NCBI GenBank assembly: GCA_964453155.1
Contig: CAYVQU010000016.1
Location: 1 to 47,021 of the forward strand
Reading direction: 5' to 3'
DNA from: CAYVQU01 sp964453155
GTDB taxonomy: Bacteria; Chloroflexota; Anaerolineae; Anaerolineales; UBA11858
DNA length: 47,021 nt
Shown: one piece after another, positions 17,905 to 25,751 of the stretch
How the letters are laid out: every line of letters starts with the position of its first letter
Numbering within the stretch: position 1 is the stretch's first letter
Translations under genes and position numbers: made by a program
The notes under the pieces: model-generated
Told to the model about the DNA's origin: nothing
The model's database searches: none
The model's input: the letters and a program-made list of their open reading frames with translations, nothing else

Positions 17905-18390
17905 ATGACGACTAAAACACAAATTGTGGCTTTGTTCGCATACCATTGGCACACCACCCAGAAGTTGCTGGATATCGCAGCTACGTTGAGTACTGAAGAT
18001 TATTTTTTAAAAACTGAAGAGTGGGAGTCATTTCATCAGATCTTTTTCCACTTGTTGCGCGCGAATCAGGGCTGGCGGAGTGCGTTGGAAACTGGGATGC
18101 AACAAAGACCTTTGAGCAAGAAGGATTACTCAGATTTGACTTTACTCAAGGCGGGTTTTGAAGCCGAGAAAGTCGCCTGGGATCGCTATCTTGAAAAATT
18201 GGAGGCGGATGATTTACGGGAACAGGTAACCCTGCGCAGATCGAGTGGGGAGGAACGAAAGTTTATTTTATGGCGAGTTTTAAATCATCTTGTTATCCAT
18301 GGTATGCAACACCATTCCGAAATTGCCCATCGACTGACTTCTTTTGGGCATTCTCCAGGGAATATTGATTTCATCTTCTTTTCAGAGTAA
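17905..18390 (+). CDS. DinB family protein
   Basis: A 161-residue four-helix-bundle protein. Metal-binding histidines typical of the DinB/YfiT fold are in place: one in the first helix (YHWHTTQKLL), one in SFHQIFFHLLRANQGW, and HLVIHGMQHHSEIAHRL near the C-terminus. Some members are bacillithiol-dependent transferases; most are uncharacterised. A strong AAGGAGG ribosome site precedes the ATG. A terminator follows at 18422. It is a single-gene unit. Confidence 0.85.
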   Translation: MTTKTQIVALFAYHWHTTQKLLDIAATLSTEDYFLKTEEWESFHQIFFHLLRANQGWRSALETGMQQRPLSKKDYSDLTLLKAGFEAEKVAWDRYLEKLEADDLREQVTLRRSSGEERKFILWRVLNHLVIHGMQHHSEIAHRLTSFGHSPGNIDFIFFSE

Positions 18391-18421
18391 GTTGTACATT
18401 TCTGCACAATGGTAAGACCCC

Positions 18422-18454
18422 AAAGACCTGTGATGTCCGAATCTCAGGTCTTTT
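18422..18454 (+). terminator. Intrinsic terminator after the dinB-like gene
   Basis: AAAGACCTG (18422-18430) pairs with CAGGTCTTT (18445-18453), followed by T and then CGTTTACG. The position 32 bases after the stop fits termination of the dinB-like transcript. Confidence 0.7.
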
Positions 18455-18462
18455 CGTTTACG

Positions 18463-18545
18463 GGAAAAAGCCTGAACGCCCTGGCCTGAGATCGTAAATG
18501 GCAATCAGGGATTTGGGAGTGGAAGCTCTCCGGCAGTCTTTTTCC
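18463..18545 (+). other. Structured leader candidate before the DoxX-like gene
   Basis: GGAAAAAG (18463-18470) pairs with CTTTTTCC (18538-18545). Inside are two hairpins: CCCTG (18479-18483) with CAGGG (18506-18510), and GGGAG (18515-18519) with CTCTCC (18526-18531). Together these give a three-way junction of 83 bases. I do not recognise it as a known riboswitch class. Chance pairing remains possible. Confidence 0.35.
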
Positions 18546-18598
18546 TTAGGAAGAAGTTCTGCCCTGTGGTCGGAACTCTTCACAAATAGGAGATAGAA

Positions 18599-18952
18599 AT
18601 GGAACTGCTTGGAAGAATTATTTTTGTATTGCCGCTCGCGATGATGGGGATGGGCCACTTTTTTATGTATAAATCGATGTTGCCCTACGCTGAAAGCAAA
18701 AAATTGCCCATGGCGAATATTTCAGTTCTGGTGTCTGGGGGCGTCTTGGTGCTAGGATTATTAGGCTTTATCTTCAATTTCCAGACCAAGATTGCCGGTT
18801 GGCTGGTGGTTGCTTTCCTCCTTGGCGCCGCATTTTTCATGCACGCTTTCTGGAAAGAAGAAGATTTTAATATGAAAAATATTGAAATGTCTCAATTCAT
18901 GAAAAATATGGCCTTGGCAGGCGCTACAATTGCGATGATTTACGCTTTCTAG
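18599..18952 (+). CDS. DoxX-like small membrane protein
   Basis: A 117-residue protein with four predicted membrane segments (about residues 5-25, 40-60, 65-85, 100-117). The pattern GMGHFFMYKSM...P..., a mid-protein Gly-rich helix, HAFWKEED and the closing MSQFMKNMALAGA resembles the DoxX/SURF4 family (H-FW and F-KN-ALAG motifs). An AGGAGA ribosome site precedes the ATG. The function of DoxX-like proteins is mostly unknown. It ends at a strong terminator. Confidence 0.8.
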   Translation: MELLGRIIFVLPLAMMGMGHFFMYKSMLPYAESKKLPMANISVLVSGGVLVLGLLGFIFNFQTKIAGWLVVAFLLGAAFFMHAFWKEEDFNMKNIEMSQFMKNMALAGATIAMIYAF

Positions 18953-18960
18953 TTTACTAA

Positions 18961-19005
18961 TTAACCAAAAACACGGGATTGTTGCAATCCCGTGTTTTTG
19001 GTTAA
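18961..19005. terminator. Bidirectional terminator between convergent genes
   Basis: A perfect 20-bp inverted repeat (18961-18980 with 18986-19005) around the loop GTTGC, with a CACGGGATT core and A/T-rich outer part. It separates the DoxX-like gene (plus) from the GNAT gene (minus) and has T tracts in both directions. Confidence 0.93.
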
Positions 19006-19017
19006 AATTCAAAATCG

Positions 19018-19794
19018 CTAGCCGTTTTTTGCCAACATCTCATCTAAAATTCGTAATTCTTTCTTCCCAATGTAGTGGTAGGAAAACAATTCCCCATTGT
19101 AGACAATGCCAAACACCCCATAAGGGGAGGGCGATTTCGCCTGGACTTCGGCCGCGGTTTCAAACCGAAGCGTCTTGACTTTCAACCCGCGCTCTTCGAG
19201 TAACTTTAGGGCACCTTCAACGGCATCTGGCATATAGGGGCATTGAGCCGCATATGTGATAGTCATTCCATCTCCAAATTTGGCCCTGCGCTGGTCCCAA
19301 TTCTTGGGGAAACTGGGCTGCGGCCCATCATCAAATTGTTTGGCCAATAGGCTAAATGTCGGCGGGGCGGTGTCAATCTCTTTATACCCATTTTTGAGAA
19401 AAACCTTCTTGTCGGCTAACCAATTTCCGGTACTACTGACCATTACGACCCCTAATTTTCCCAAATCACGGGCTTCTTGTTCACATTCATTCAGGAGTTG
19501 GGAGGCAAACCCCTGACCTTTGCCGCGGCCGACCACCCATAAACAATGAATTACGAGATAATTTGGCGCTTCGACCGCGCGCCAGGCAAATTCGCCGGGA
19601 ATATATTCAATAAATGCAAAAGATCGCTGGCCCTGATACAAAATCTTTAGCTTCATTCCCTCAGCAAACCGTTGGGAGAGCCAATCATATTTTTGACGGT
19701 AACCTTCGGTTTTGGGTTTGCTCTTATAACAAAAGAATCGCTCCTGATCGACGTTCGTTCCATCAACGGTTACAATCCGAATTGCGTTGCTCAT
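19018..19794 (-). CDS. GNAT acetyltransferase with YoaP-like C-terminal domain
   Basis: About 258 residues. The N-terminal half is a GNAT fold with the acetyl-CoA loop GRGKGQGFASQLLNECEQEA. The C-terminal half (about residue 180 onward: YAAQCPYMPDAVEGALKLLEERG, SPYGVFGIVYNGELFSYHYIGKKEL) resembles the thioredoxin-like YoaP domain. I start at MSNAIRIVTV (19794), where AGGAGC is correctly spaced. It is the last gene of a three-gene minus-strand unit with the cupin and SDR genes. The acceptor substrate is unknown. Confidence 0.82.
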   Translation of the reverse strand: MSNAIRIVTVDGTNVDQERFFCYKSKPKTEGYRQKYDWLSQRFAEGMKLKILYQGQRSFAFIEYIPGEFAWRAVEAPNYLVIHCLWVVGRGKGQGFASQLLNECEQEARDLGKLGVVMVSSTGNWLADKKVFLKNGYKEIDTAPPTFSLLAKQFDDGPQPSFPKNWDQRRAKFGDGMTITYAAQCPYMPDAVEGALKLLEERGLKVKTLRFETAAEVQAKSPSPYGVFGIVYNGELFSYHYIGKKELRILDEMLAKNG

Positions 19795-19802
19795 TTCAGC
19801 TC

Positions 19803-20168
19803 CTAAATCCAATCTAAAGTTTCAATTTTCAAGCCACTGGTAGTCTCGCCAGTATTAACCGTCCCCGCCAATTCGATCATCAAAATCTGACATTCTTTCT
19901 CTGCAATAGGTTTGTGTTCAACCCCCTTGGGGACGACTACCATCTCACCGGCCTTGAGATGGGTACTTGAATCTCGAAACTCAATTTGCATCTCACCCTG
20001 AATGACAATAAAAGCCTCATCCGTATCGGGATGGCTGTGCCAGACGAACTCACCTTGAATTTTGGCAATTTTAAAGTGGTAATTATTCAGTTGAGCAATA
20101 ATTTTTGGGTGCCATTGCTCAGAAAATAACTCAAATTTCTTTGCAAAGCTTATGGGAGGGTAAGTCAT
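19803..20168 (-). CDS. Small cupin-domain protein
   Basis: A 121-residue single-domain cupin. Motif 1 is WHSHPDTDEAFIVIQGEMQIEF (metal-binding His and Glu) and motif 2 is around VPKGVEHKPIA. The ATG at 20168 overlaps the stop of the upstream SDR gene by four bases (ATGA), so it is translationally coupled. A longer reading frame from 20195 would run back into the SDR gene and is not used. The ligand is unknown. Confidence 0.87.
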   Translation of the reverse strand: MTYPPISFAKKFELFSEQWHPKIIAQLNNYHFKIAKIQGEFVWHSHPDTDEAFIVIQGEMQIEFRDSSTHLKAGEMVVVPKGVEHKPIAEKECQILMIELAGTVNTGETTSGLKIETLDWI

Positions 20169-21151
20169 TTTAGCATCCCTTCTTTTCGAAACCAATTCAA
20201 TGAATCATGGACAGTTTCGGTAAACGGGCGCGGTTCAACGCCAAGAATTTGCTCCGCTTTACGAGTGTCGTATCCCTGCCAAAAGTGCAGAGCTCTGAGA
20301 TGGTTGGATGGTAACGGTAAGAATGGAAATATATCTCCTAAAACGGTCAATCCACTTAGGACCCAACCGGGAATTTCAAACCGAGGGGGTTGGGCTCCCG
20401 CCACTTGCGCCGCGATTTCCAGCGCGGCCCGAACTGAATAATTATGGCCGCCAATGATATGGCGCTCCCCAATCTGCCCATGTTCGACCGCCGCAATATG
20501 GGCCTGGGCAACGTCTCGCACATCTACCACATTGATCTCTCCCGGCAGCCAGCCGATCATCCAACCTCGGGCCACCGCGATCAGTAGCGACCCCATCGTA
20601 AGATGAACATCTCCGGGGCCAAAAACTGCCGTGGGGTTCAAAATTACACCTGGAAATCCATCGTTGCAGGCTCCCATAAAAATTTCTTCCATTGCAATCT
20701 TGGCTTCATAATAACTGCTTTTTGCCAGCGTTCCGGGGATGTAAAAATCGCTCTCATCGGCTAAGCGGTTTTCTAGGGGTGGGGGATGACCGATTGTGGT
20801 GAGGGTGGAGGTATAAATCGTTTTTTTGACGTTGACCTGGCGGGCCGCCCAAATAACATTTTGAATTTCTCGCTGCGCATAGGCAACCTGGCTCGGGATT
20901 TTGCGAGGATTGCCATCTTTGGGGTAAAACGCGGCCCCATGGAACACGACATCAACCCCCTCCATCGCTGCCCGAAGTGAATCGATATCCTCCAGGTCGC
21001 CCACAACCCATTTAACCATCGATCCCTCTAAAATTCCAATCCGAGTAATATCTCGTCGAAAGCCGTGCACCTCCCAGCCTGCTGCTAAGGCTGCTTGCGC
21101 GATCTGTCCCCCAATAAAACCAGTTGCACCTAATATTAGAGCTTTTGCCAT
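20165..21151 (-). CDS. NAD(P)-dependent epimerase/dehydratase (extended SDR)
   Basis: A 328-residue extended short-chain dehydrogenase. The nucleotide-binding motif is ILGATGFIGGQIA (residues about 5-17), an acidic D and VFHGAA motif follow, and the catalytic YxxxK is in SSYYEAKIAMEE. The overall pattern is near dihydroflavonol 4-reductase and hopanoid-associated sugar epimerase relatives. It leads the SDR-cupin-GNAT unit and is divergent from the TetR gene, so the operator at 21291 could also control it. Confidence 0.88.
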   Translation of the reverse strand: MAKALILGATGFIGGQIAQAALAAGWEVHGFRRDITRIGILEGSMVKWVVGDLEDIDSLRAAMEGVDVVFHGAAFYPKDGNPRKIPSQVAYAQREIQNVIWAARQVNVKKTIYTSTLTTIGHPPPLENRLADESDFYIPGTLAKSSYYEAKIAMEEIFMGACNDGFPGVILNPTAVFGPGDVHLTMGSLLIAVARGWMIGWLPGEINVVDVRDVAQAHIAAVEHGQIGERHIIGGHNYSVRAALEIAAQVAGAQPPRFEIPGWVLSGLTVLGDIFPFLPLPSNHLRALHFWQGYDTRKAEQILGVEPRPFTETVHDSLNWFRKEGMLK

Positions 21152-21257
21152 AATTTCGTCCCGAGTTTGGTGTGGAGAGTTATGATGGGAAGATTCTCAA
21201 AACGCACCGCCCGCCACCCTCAACCCTCCACCTTTTGCCCTATCTTACCCCATTTTC

Positions 21258-21286
21258 TTGACTCATAACGCTAATTTTGTTACACT
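21258..21286 (+). promoter_or_regulatory. Sigma-70 promoter of the tetR-type gene
   Basis: TTGACT (21258-21263), a 17-base spacer, and TACACT (21281-21286). Predicted start near 21293, which lies inside the operator palindrome. Confidence 0.75.
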
Positions 21287-21290
21287 AAAA

Positions 21291-21308
21291 CTACCGACCG
21301 GTCGGTAG
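21291..21308. promoter_or_regulatory. TetR-type operator palindrome
   Basis: CTACCGACCGGTCGGTAG is an exact 18-bp palindrome placed on the predicted transcription start and 10 bases before the regulator's ATG. It is of the type bound by TetR-family dimers (ACCGACCGGTCGGT core is common for them). It strongly suggests autorepression. I did not see another full copy in the window. Confidence 0.85.
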
Positions 21309-21318
21309 GGAGACCCAA

Positions 21319-21891
21319 ATGACACGTCAAGAAATTTTAGTTGCCGCGGCCCAAATTTTCAGTGAAAAAGGCTATCATGCCACCTCAATGCAAGATATTG
21401 CGCGGGCGGTTAATTTGCAAAAAGCCAGCCTTTATCATCACGTTGAGAGCAAACAAGAAATTCTGCTGGCATTATTGGATCAAGCCCTTGATCTGGTCAT
21501 TGCCCAGATTGAAACGGTCAGCACCCAACCGATTCCCGCCGTTGAAAAACTGAAATTGGCCATGCGAACATATCTTCAAATTTTGGCCGAACAGCGGGAA
21601 CTTTCCGCGGTTTTGTTGTTTGAACACCGTTCGCTCAAACCTGAATTCCATGATCGACATTTACCTCGGCGGGATCGATTTGAACAAATCTGGCGCCGCC
21701 TCATTCAAACCGGAGTTGACGAGGGGGCATTCGATTGCCCGGATGTCCCTATGGCCACGCGCGCCTTACTTGGGATCATGGGTTGGATGGTTACCTGGTA
21801 TCGCCCCGACGGACCGTTATCGGCCGCCGAAATTTCAGATCAATATGCCGAGTTGGTCTTGAAAGGCTTGGTTGTGAGACCCGCAAGTTAG
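21319..21891 (+). CDS. TetR/AcrR family regulator, probably of fatty-acid degradation
   Basis: A 190-residue protein. The N-terminal helix-turn-helix is typical: QEILVAAAQIFSEKGYHATSMQDIARAVNLQKASLYHHVESKQEIL read across residues 3-50. The ligand-binding domain follows with the TetR_C-type pattern. It is the first gene of the beta-oxidation region; TetR-family FadR and PsrA-like proteins sense acyl-CoAs, so control of the downstream acyl-CoA genes is likely but inferred from position only. Confidence 0.9.
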   Translation: MTRQEILVAAAQIFSEKGYHATSMQDIARAVNLQKASLYHHVESKQEILLALLDQALDLVIAQIETVSTQPIPAVEKLKLAMRTYLQILAEQRELSAVLLFEHRSLKPEFHDRHLPRRDRFEQIWRRLIQTGVDEGAFDCPDVPMATRALLGIMGWMVTWYRPDGPLSAAEISDQYAELVLKGLVVRPAS

Positions 21892-22003
21892 ATGACTTAA
21901 AATTTGATCTTTTCTGTCTCGTGACGGATGAAACCTGAACCGTTAATTCGCAAGATAAAGGTTCACGCTTCTCGTAACATGCATTTTTAAAAAAGGAGGC
22001 TCC

Positions 22004-23098
22004 ATGTATTCGTTTGAACCCTCAGAAGAACAAAAAATGCTAATCGATGCCATCGGGCGGTATGCCAGCGATGATCTCCGGGCTGCATATCGTGATGCCG
22101 ATGAGGCAGGGCAACTGCCCCAAGCATTAATAGAAAAAGGGTGGGAGCTAGGCTATCTTCAAGCCTCGATCCCTGATGCGTATTTCGGATTTGGGGAGCG
22201 GTCGGCCGTAACCGGGGTGTTGGCTGCCGAAGAGATGGCTTACGGTGATCTCTCTGCAGCTTTGACGGTAATGGTTCCTGGTTTGTATACCACCCCAATT
22301 TTGCTGGTCGGAACCGAAGAGCAAAAACAAAAATATATTCCATCTGTGATCGAGATGGAGTGGAAACCGTTCACTGCCGCCTTGATGGAACCGAAATTTG
22401 ATTTCGATCCCAATGATCTGAGCACCGTTGCCGAACTTGATGGTGATGATTATGTGATCAATGGTGAGAAATCCTTCGTACCCTATGCCGCCGGGGCGGG
22501 TGGGATGATTGTTTATGCGAAATTGCAAGGCGTTACCCAAGGATTTATACTCCCCAAGGAGGCCTCAGGTCTCGAAGTCGGTGAACGCCAAAAACTGTTG
22601 GGATTGAACGCGTTGTCCTTGTATCCGGTCAAATTAAACGGCGTTCGAGTCCCTGTTGTTGACCGCCTTGGTGGTCCTGACGGGCATGATTTTGCACCGA
22701 TAATGGCTGCCTCCCGGATAGCGCTGGCTGCCATGGCAGTCGGTGTTTCCAGAGCTGCCTTCGATTATGCCCGTGATTATGCCAAAGATCGGGATGTATT
22801 CGGCGTCAAGGTCGCGCAAAAGCAAGCCATTGCCTTCATGTTGGCCGAAATGGCGACCGAAATCGAAGCCCTCCGCTTGTTGGTGTGGGAAGCTGCCTGG
22901 ATGCTTGACAATGGCAAACCAGGAGCTGAAAACCATGCCTACCTGGCCATGACCGGCGCAGCCGATTTAGCCATGATGGTCACTGACCGCGCGGTCCAAA
23001 TCCTCGGCGGCCACGGTTACATCCGTGAGCATCCCGTAGAACTTTGGATGCGCAATGGACGCGGTTTTACGACGTTTACTGGCTTGGCGATTGTCTAA
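22004..23098 (+). CDS. Acyl-CoA dehydrogenase family protein without the usual catalytic Glu
   Basis: A 364-residue flavoprotein fold with N-terminal helices, a middle beta domain (FTAALMEPKFDFDP, VINGEKSFVPYA) and C-terminal helices (SRAAFDYARDYAKDRDVFG, ILGGHGYIREHPVELWMRN). It ends at GFTTFTGLAIV, where active acyl-CoA dehydrogenases carry a YEGT motif with the catalytic Glu; here the aligned residues are F-T-G. The stop codon is supplied by the first GTC word of repeat copy C. It may be a non-catalytic partner of the next gene product. An AGGAGG site precedes the ATG. Confidence 0.9.
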   Translation: MYSFEPSEEQKMLIDAIGRYASDDLRAAYRDADEAGQLPQALIEKGWELGYLQASIPDAYFGFGERSAVTGVLAAEEMAYGDLSAALTVMVPGLYTTPILLVGTEEQKQKYIPSVIEMEWKPFTAALMEPKFDFDPNDLSTVAELDGDDYVINGEKSFVPYAAGAGGMIVYAKLQGVTQGFILPKEASGLEVGERQKLLGLNALSLYPVKLNGVRVPVVDRLGGPDGHDFAPIMAASRIALAAMAVGVSRAAFDYARDYAKDRDVFGVKVAQKQAIAFMLAEMATEIEALRLLVWEAAWMLDNGKPGAENHAYLAMTGAADLAMMVTDRAVQILGGHGYIREHPVELWMRNGRGFTTFTGLAIV

Positions 23099-23188
23099 AA
23101 TGTCTAATTTGTCTAACTCGTCCCATTGGTCGGAATGGCTCGCTCACCAGACCAATGGGGTCTTTCAGACTACTCAGATCTTTTAGAC
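23093..23188. repeat. GTC 9-mer palindromic element, copy C
   Basis: GTC recurs at 23093, 23102, 23111, 23120 and 23129; on the far side GAC (some decayed) recurs at 23150, 23159 (GGT), 23168, 23177 (GAT) and 23186. The two 39-base arms pair in register, with strongest pairing at GTCTAAAA/TTTTAGAC and CCCATTG/CAATGGG, around an 18-base loop. The first word encodes the last Val codon and stop of the upstream acyl-CoA dehydrogenase. The element fills the spacer up to 17 bases before the next start codon. Confidence 0.88.
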
Positions 23189-23205
23189 CAAATGGAGATT
23201 AAATC

Positions 23206-24456
23206 ATGATCGATTTCGAAACCCCCAAACCGATTGAGCAAATAAACAATGTCGTTGAAACTGTGGCAATCAATATGATGCGGCCGGTCTCGCGGCATTT
23301 TGATGAATGTGAACACGAAATTCCCTGGGATTACATCAATTTTATGCATACGGCCGTTAAATCGATGGGCGGGACCTCGATGGCGCCAGATGAAATGCCT
23401 AAAAAAGAAACAGATCCCAATAAGAAAAAACACCCCCCCATCGCTTTTCAACGCGTAGCCCATATGGTTGAAATGCTGTCTTGGGGCGATGCTGGGATGT
23501 ATCTCTGCATTCCCGGTGGGTTGTTAGGCGCGGCGGCCGTCTCGGCAGCGGGCACGCCCGAACAGAAAAAGCGCTTCATGCCTAAGTTGTTAGGGGATAA
23601 ACCCACTTTCGATGCTATGGCGATGACCGAACCCCAAGCTGGGTCTGACACTTCTGCGATCCGGGCAACGGCCACCTTGGATGAAGACACCAAGGAGTGG
23701 ATCCTTAATGGTGAGAAAATCTTCGTCACCGCTGGCAATAAAGCCCTGGTGGATTCGGATGGGTTTATCGTCGTGTGGGCGACCATCGATCCCGAAGCCG
23801 GTCGGGCCGGGATGCGCTCCTTCGTCGTCGAGGCCGGAACTCCTGGTTGCATTGTCACCAAAATGGAGCACAAACTCGGTATTCGGGTTAGCGATACGGT
23901 TTCCATCCTCCTGCAGGATTGTCGGGTGCCATACGAAAATATTCTCGGCAGTCCCACTGTCGAAAAAACAACCAAAGGCTTCAAGGGTGCGATGGCCACC
24001 TTCGATGCTACTCGACCCATCGTGGCAGCGCAGGCCATTGGTATTGCCCGGGCGACAGTCGAATTGGTCAAGGAAGAACTCGAAAAGAATGGGGTCACGA
24101 TCCGTTACGGGCTGCCTCGTCAAAAATTGACCAGTATTGAACGCGATGTCATCGAGATGGAGATCCAACTCCGTTCTGCCTGGCTGCTGGTCATCAAAGC
24201 CCTGTGGATGGCCGATAACAAAAAACACAACCCCGCCGAAGCCTCGATGGCCAAAGTCAAAGCTGGCGATATCGTCGTCAAGATTACCCAAAAAGCCGTT
24301 GAAATCCTCGGTCCGTTGGGTTACAGCCGCGAACTTCTCCTCGAAAAATGGTTCCGTGACGCCAAAATCACCGATCTTTATGAAGGGACGGGCCAGATCA
24401 ATCGTCTGGTCGTAGCCCGGAATATTTTGGGGTATCGGGGTCGCCAACTGCGATAA
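23206..24456 (+). CDS. Acyl-CoA dehydrogenase
   Basis: A 416-residue acyl-CoA dehydrogenase that oxidises acyl-CoA to enoyl-CoA with FAD. Signatures include AMTEPQAGSDTSAIRATA (FAD/substrate loop), NGEKIFVTAGNKA and the C-terminal TDLYEGTGQINRLVVARNILG with the catalytic Glu. It is longer than average because of an N-terminal stretch with a Lys/Pro-rich insertion (residues about 60-80). It follows a related gene product that lacks the Glu, which suggests a heteromeric enzyme. The electron acceptor (ETF) is not in the window. Confidence 0.94.
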   Translation: MIDFETPKPIEQINNVVETVAINMMRPVSRHFDECEHEIPWDYINFMHTAVKSMGGTSMAPDEMPKKETDPNKKKHPPIAFQRVAHMVEMLSWGDAGMYLCIPGGLLGAAAVSAAGTPEQKKRFMPKLLGDKPTFDAMAMTEPQAGSDTSAIRATATLDEDTKEWILNGEKIFVTAGNKALVDSDGFIVVWATIDPEAGRAGMRSFVVEAGTPGCIVTKMEHKLGIRVSDTVSILLQDCRVPYENILGSPTVEKTTKGFKGAMATFDATRPIVAAQAIGIARATVELVKEELEKNGVTIRYGLPRQKLTSIERDVIEMEIQLRSAWLLVIKALWMADNKKHNPAEASMAKVKAGDIVVKITQKAVEILGPLGYSRELLLEKWFRDAKITDLYEGTGQINRLVVARNILGYRGRQLR

Positions 24457-24460
24457 ATTT

Positions 24461-24514
24461 GTGAAACCTAAAGCGTTAAGCGTGAATTTAGCATTCTCAC
24501 GCTTTAGGTTTCAC
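24461..24514. repeat. GTGAAAC-type palindrome
   Basis: GTGAAACCTAAAGCG (24461-24475) is exactly inverted at 24500-24514 around a 24-base loop; an alternative inner pairing AGCGTGA/TCACGCT also exists. It lies between the acyl-CoA dehydrogenase stop and the next gene. A related but shorter palindrome lies after the thiolase gene (30966-31008). Confidence 0.8.
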
Positions 24515-24524
24515 GCTCCACCTC

Positions 24525-25493
24525 ATGAATCCCGATCTCAAATCCTGGCTTCTCACCGGCCCTCCCTGGGTCCAATATCGTACTCAGATTGACCTGCTTG
24601 GCGAAGATTCGGCTGCTACCCCGGTTCAGGCTGTCCGTCAGGAAATGTTGGCCCATCCTAAAGTCCAGGGGTTAGTTGCTGATTTGGCAATGTGGCCCGA
24701 TCCGCCGCTGAAACGCCACAATGACGCCAAACACCCCATCCACAAACTGTCCTTTTTGGCCGATTTAGGGGTGGTTGCCACCGATCCAGGGATGGAACCC
24801 ATTCTCAAACGTATCCTGGCCAACCAATCCCCAGAGGGACCCTTTCAAATTGTGATGAACTTACATCCGCGGTTTGGCGGGCGTTCTGGGGATCATCTCG
24901 TGTGGATGTTGTGCGATGCACCGGTGGTGCTCGGGGCACTACTTCAAATAGGATTAGATGATCATCCTAAAGTCCAAATGGCCGGGGAATATTTACTGGA
25001 TTTGGTCCGCGAAAATGGTTGGCCGTGCGCCGCGACTCCTGATCTCGGTAAATTTAAAGGTCCTGGGAAACGTGAGAATCCTTGCCCGTATGCCAACTTG
25101 GTCATGCTCAAAGCGCTGGCCCAACATCCGGATTGGCGGGAACACCCAGCCTGTCGATTTGGGACCGATACCCTTTTGGGTTTATGGGCCCAACGTCGAG
25201 AAGTGAAACCCTTCCTTTTTGCTATGGGAACCCATTTCTCTCGTTTGAAAGCTCCCCTGATCTGGTATGACTTGCTGCACGTTTTGGAGGTTTTAACCCA
25301 ATTCCCTTGGACACATGCGGATCCCCGTCTCAATGAAATGATCGCCGTCCTCATGGAAAAATCGGATGCAATTGGCCGCTTCACGCCAGAGTCAGTTTGG
25401 ATGGCTTGGAAGGACTGGGATTTTGGTCAGAAAAAAATCCCTTCGTTTTGGATGACGGTTATTGCTCAAAGAATCCTAAAACGAATACAGTGA
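24525..25493 (+). CDS. Conserved-looking protein, possible alpha-toroid fold
   Basis: I cannot name this 322-residue protein. It has no signal peptide or membrane segment. Repeated helix pairs with motifs such as NQSPEGPFQ, ENGWPCAATPDLGKFKGPG and CPYANLVMLKALAQHP look like the helical barrel of terpenoid cyclase or prenyltransferase-type (QW-like) proteins. Trp, Pro and His are frequent. It sits inside the beta-oxidation unit, on the same strand, after a palindrome with no good ribosome site, so a link to acyl-CoA metabolism is only positional. Confidence 0.7.
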   Translation: MNPDLKSWLLTGPPWVQYRTQIDLLGEDSAATPVQAVRQEMLAHPKVQGLVADLAMWPDPPLKRHNDAKHPIHKLSFLADLGVVATDPGMEPILKRILANQSPEGPFQIVMNLHPRFGGRSGDHLVWMLCDAPVVLGALLQIGLDDHPKVQMAGEYLLDLVRENGWPCAATPDLGKFKGPGKRENPCPYANLVMLKALAQHPDWREHPACRFGTDTLLGLWAQRREVKPFLFAMGTHFSRLKAPLIWYDLLHVLEVLTQFPWTHADPRLNEMIAVLMEKSDAIGRFTPESVWMAWKDWDFGQKKIPSFWMTVIAQRILKRIQ

Positions 25494-25641
25494 GTTATTG
25501 CAAAATGCAGCAGATGGCGATGCCCAGAGTGATAAGGTTGCGATGATTGTTGGGAATCAACTTACCGGTGCAGGGATCAACAGCCTGTTTGATAATTTTG
25601 CGTTATTATTACCATTAGTGTGTGGTGGTTTGTTCTTATGA
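25480..25641 (+). other. Short coding-like stretch in the 258-bp spacer, possible gene remnant
   Basis: Between the preceding gene and the lipoprotein, an open frame of 53 codons reads NAADGDAQSDKVAMIVGN and then a hydrophobic LLLPLVCGGLFL end. There is no good start codon or ribosome site. The composition looks protein-like, so it may be the tail of a decayed gene. No other feature is visible in this spacer. Confidence 0.25.
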
Positions 25642-25751
25642 AAAAAATAAAATGGTTTACTGCCACACCTGAGCAGCTTCCGGTTTTGGCTTGGATTTTA
25701 TTTCAGAACACTTTCCGGGATCTGCCTAATTCCCATAGCGAGGTGAATCTG

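Noticed and set aside
18415..18454. Fourth copy of the GTC 9-mer element
   Set aside because: Only two GAC words at 9-base spacing are present and the GTC words are out of phase; a simple terminator explains the pairing.
18463..18545. TPP riboswitch (GCCTGAGA...CAGGGA resembles CUGAGA...CGUAGGGA)
   Set aside because: The spacing and the other conserved segments of the TPP aptamer (ACCUGAU, CUGGAUAAUGCCAG) are absent.
23590..24447. Long minus-strand frame of 285 codons
   Set aside because: It is the antisense shadow of the second acyl-CoA dehydrogenase, whose own frame has clear family motifs.
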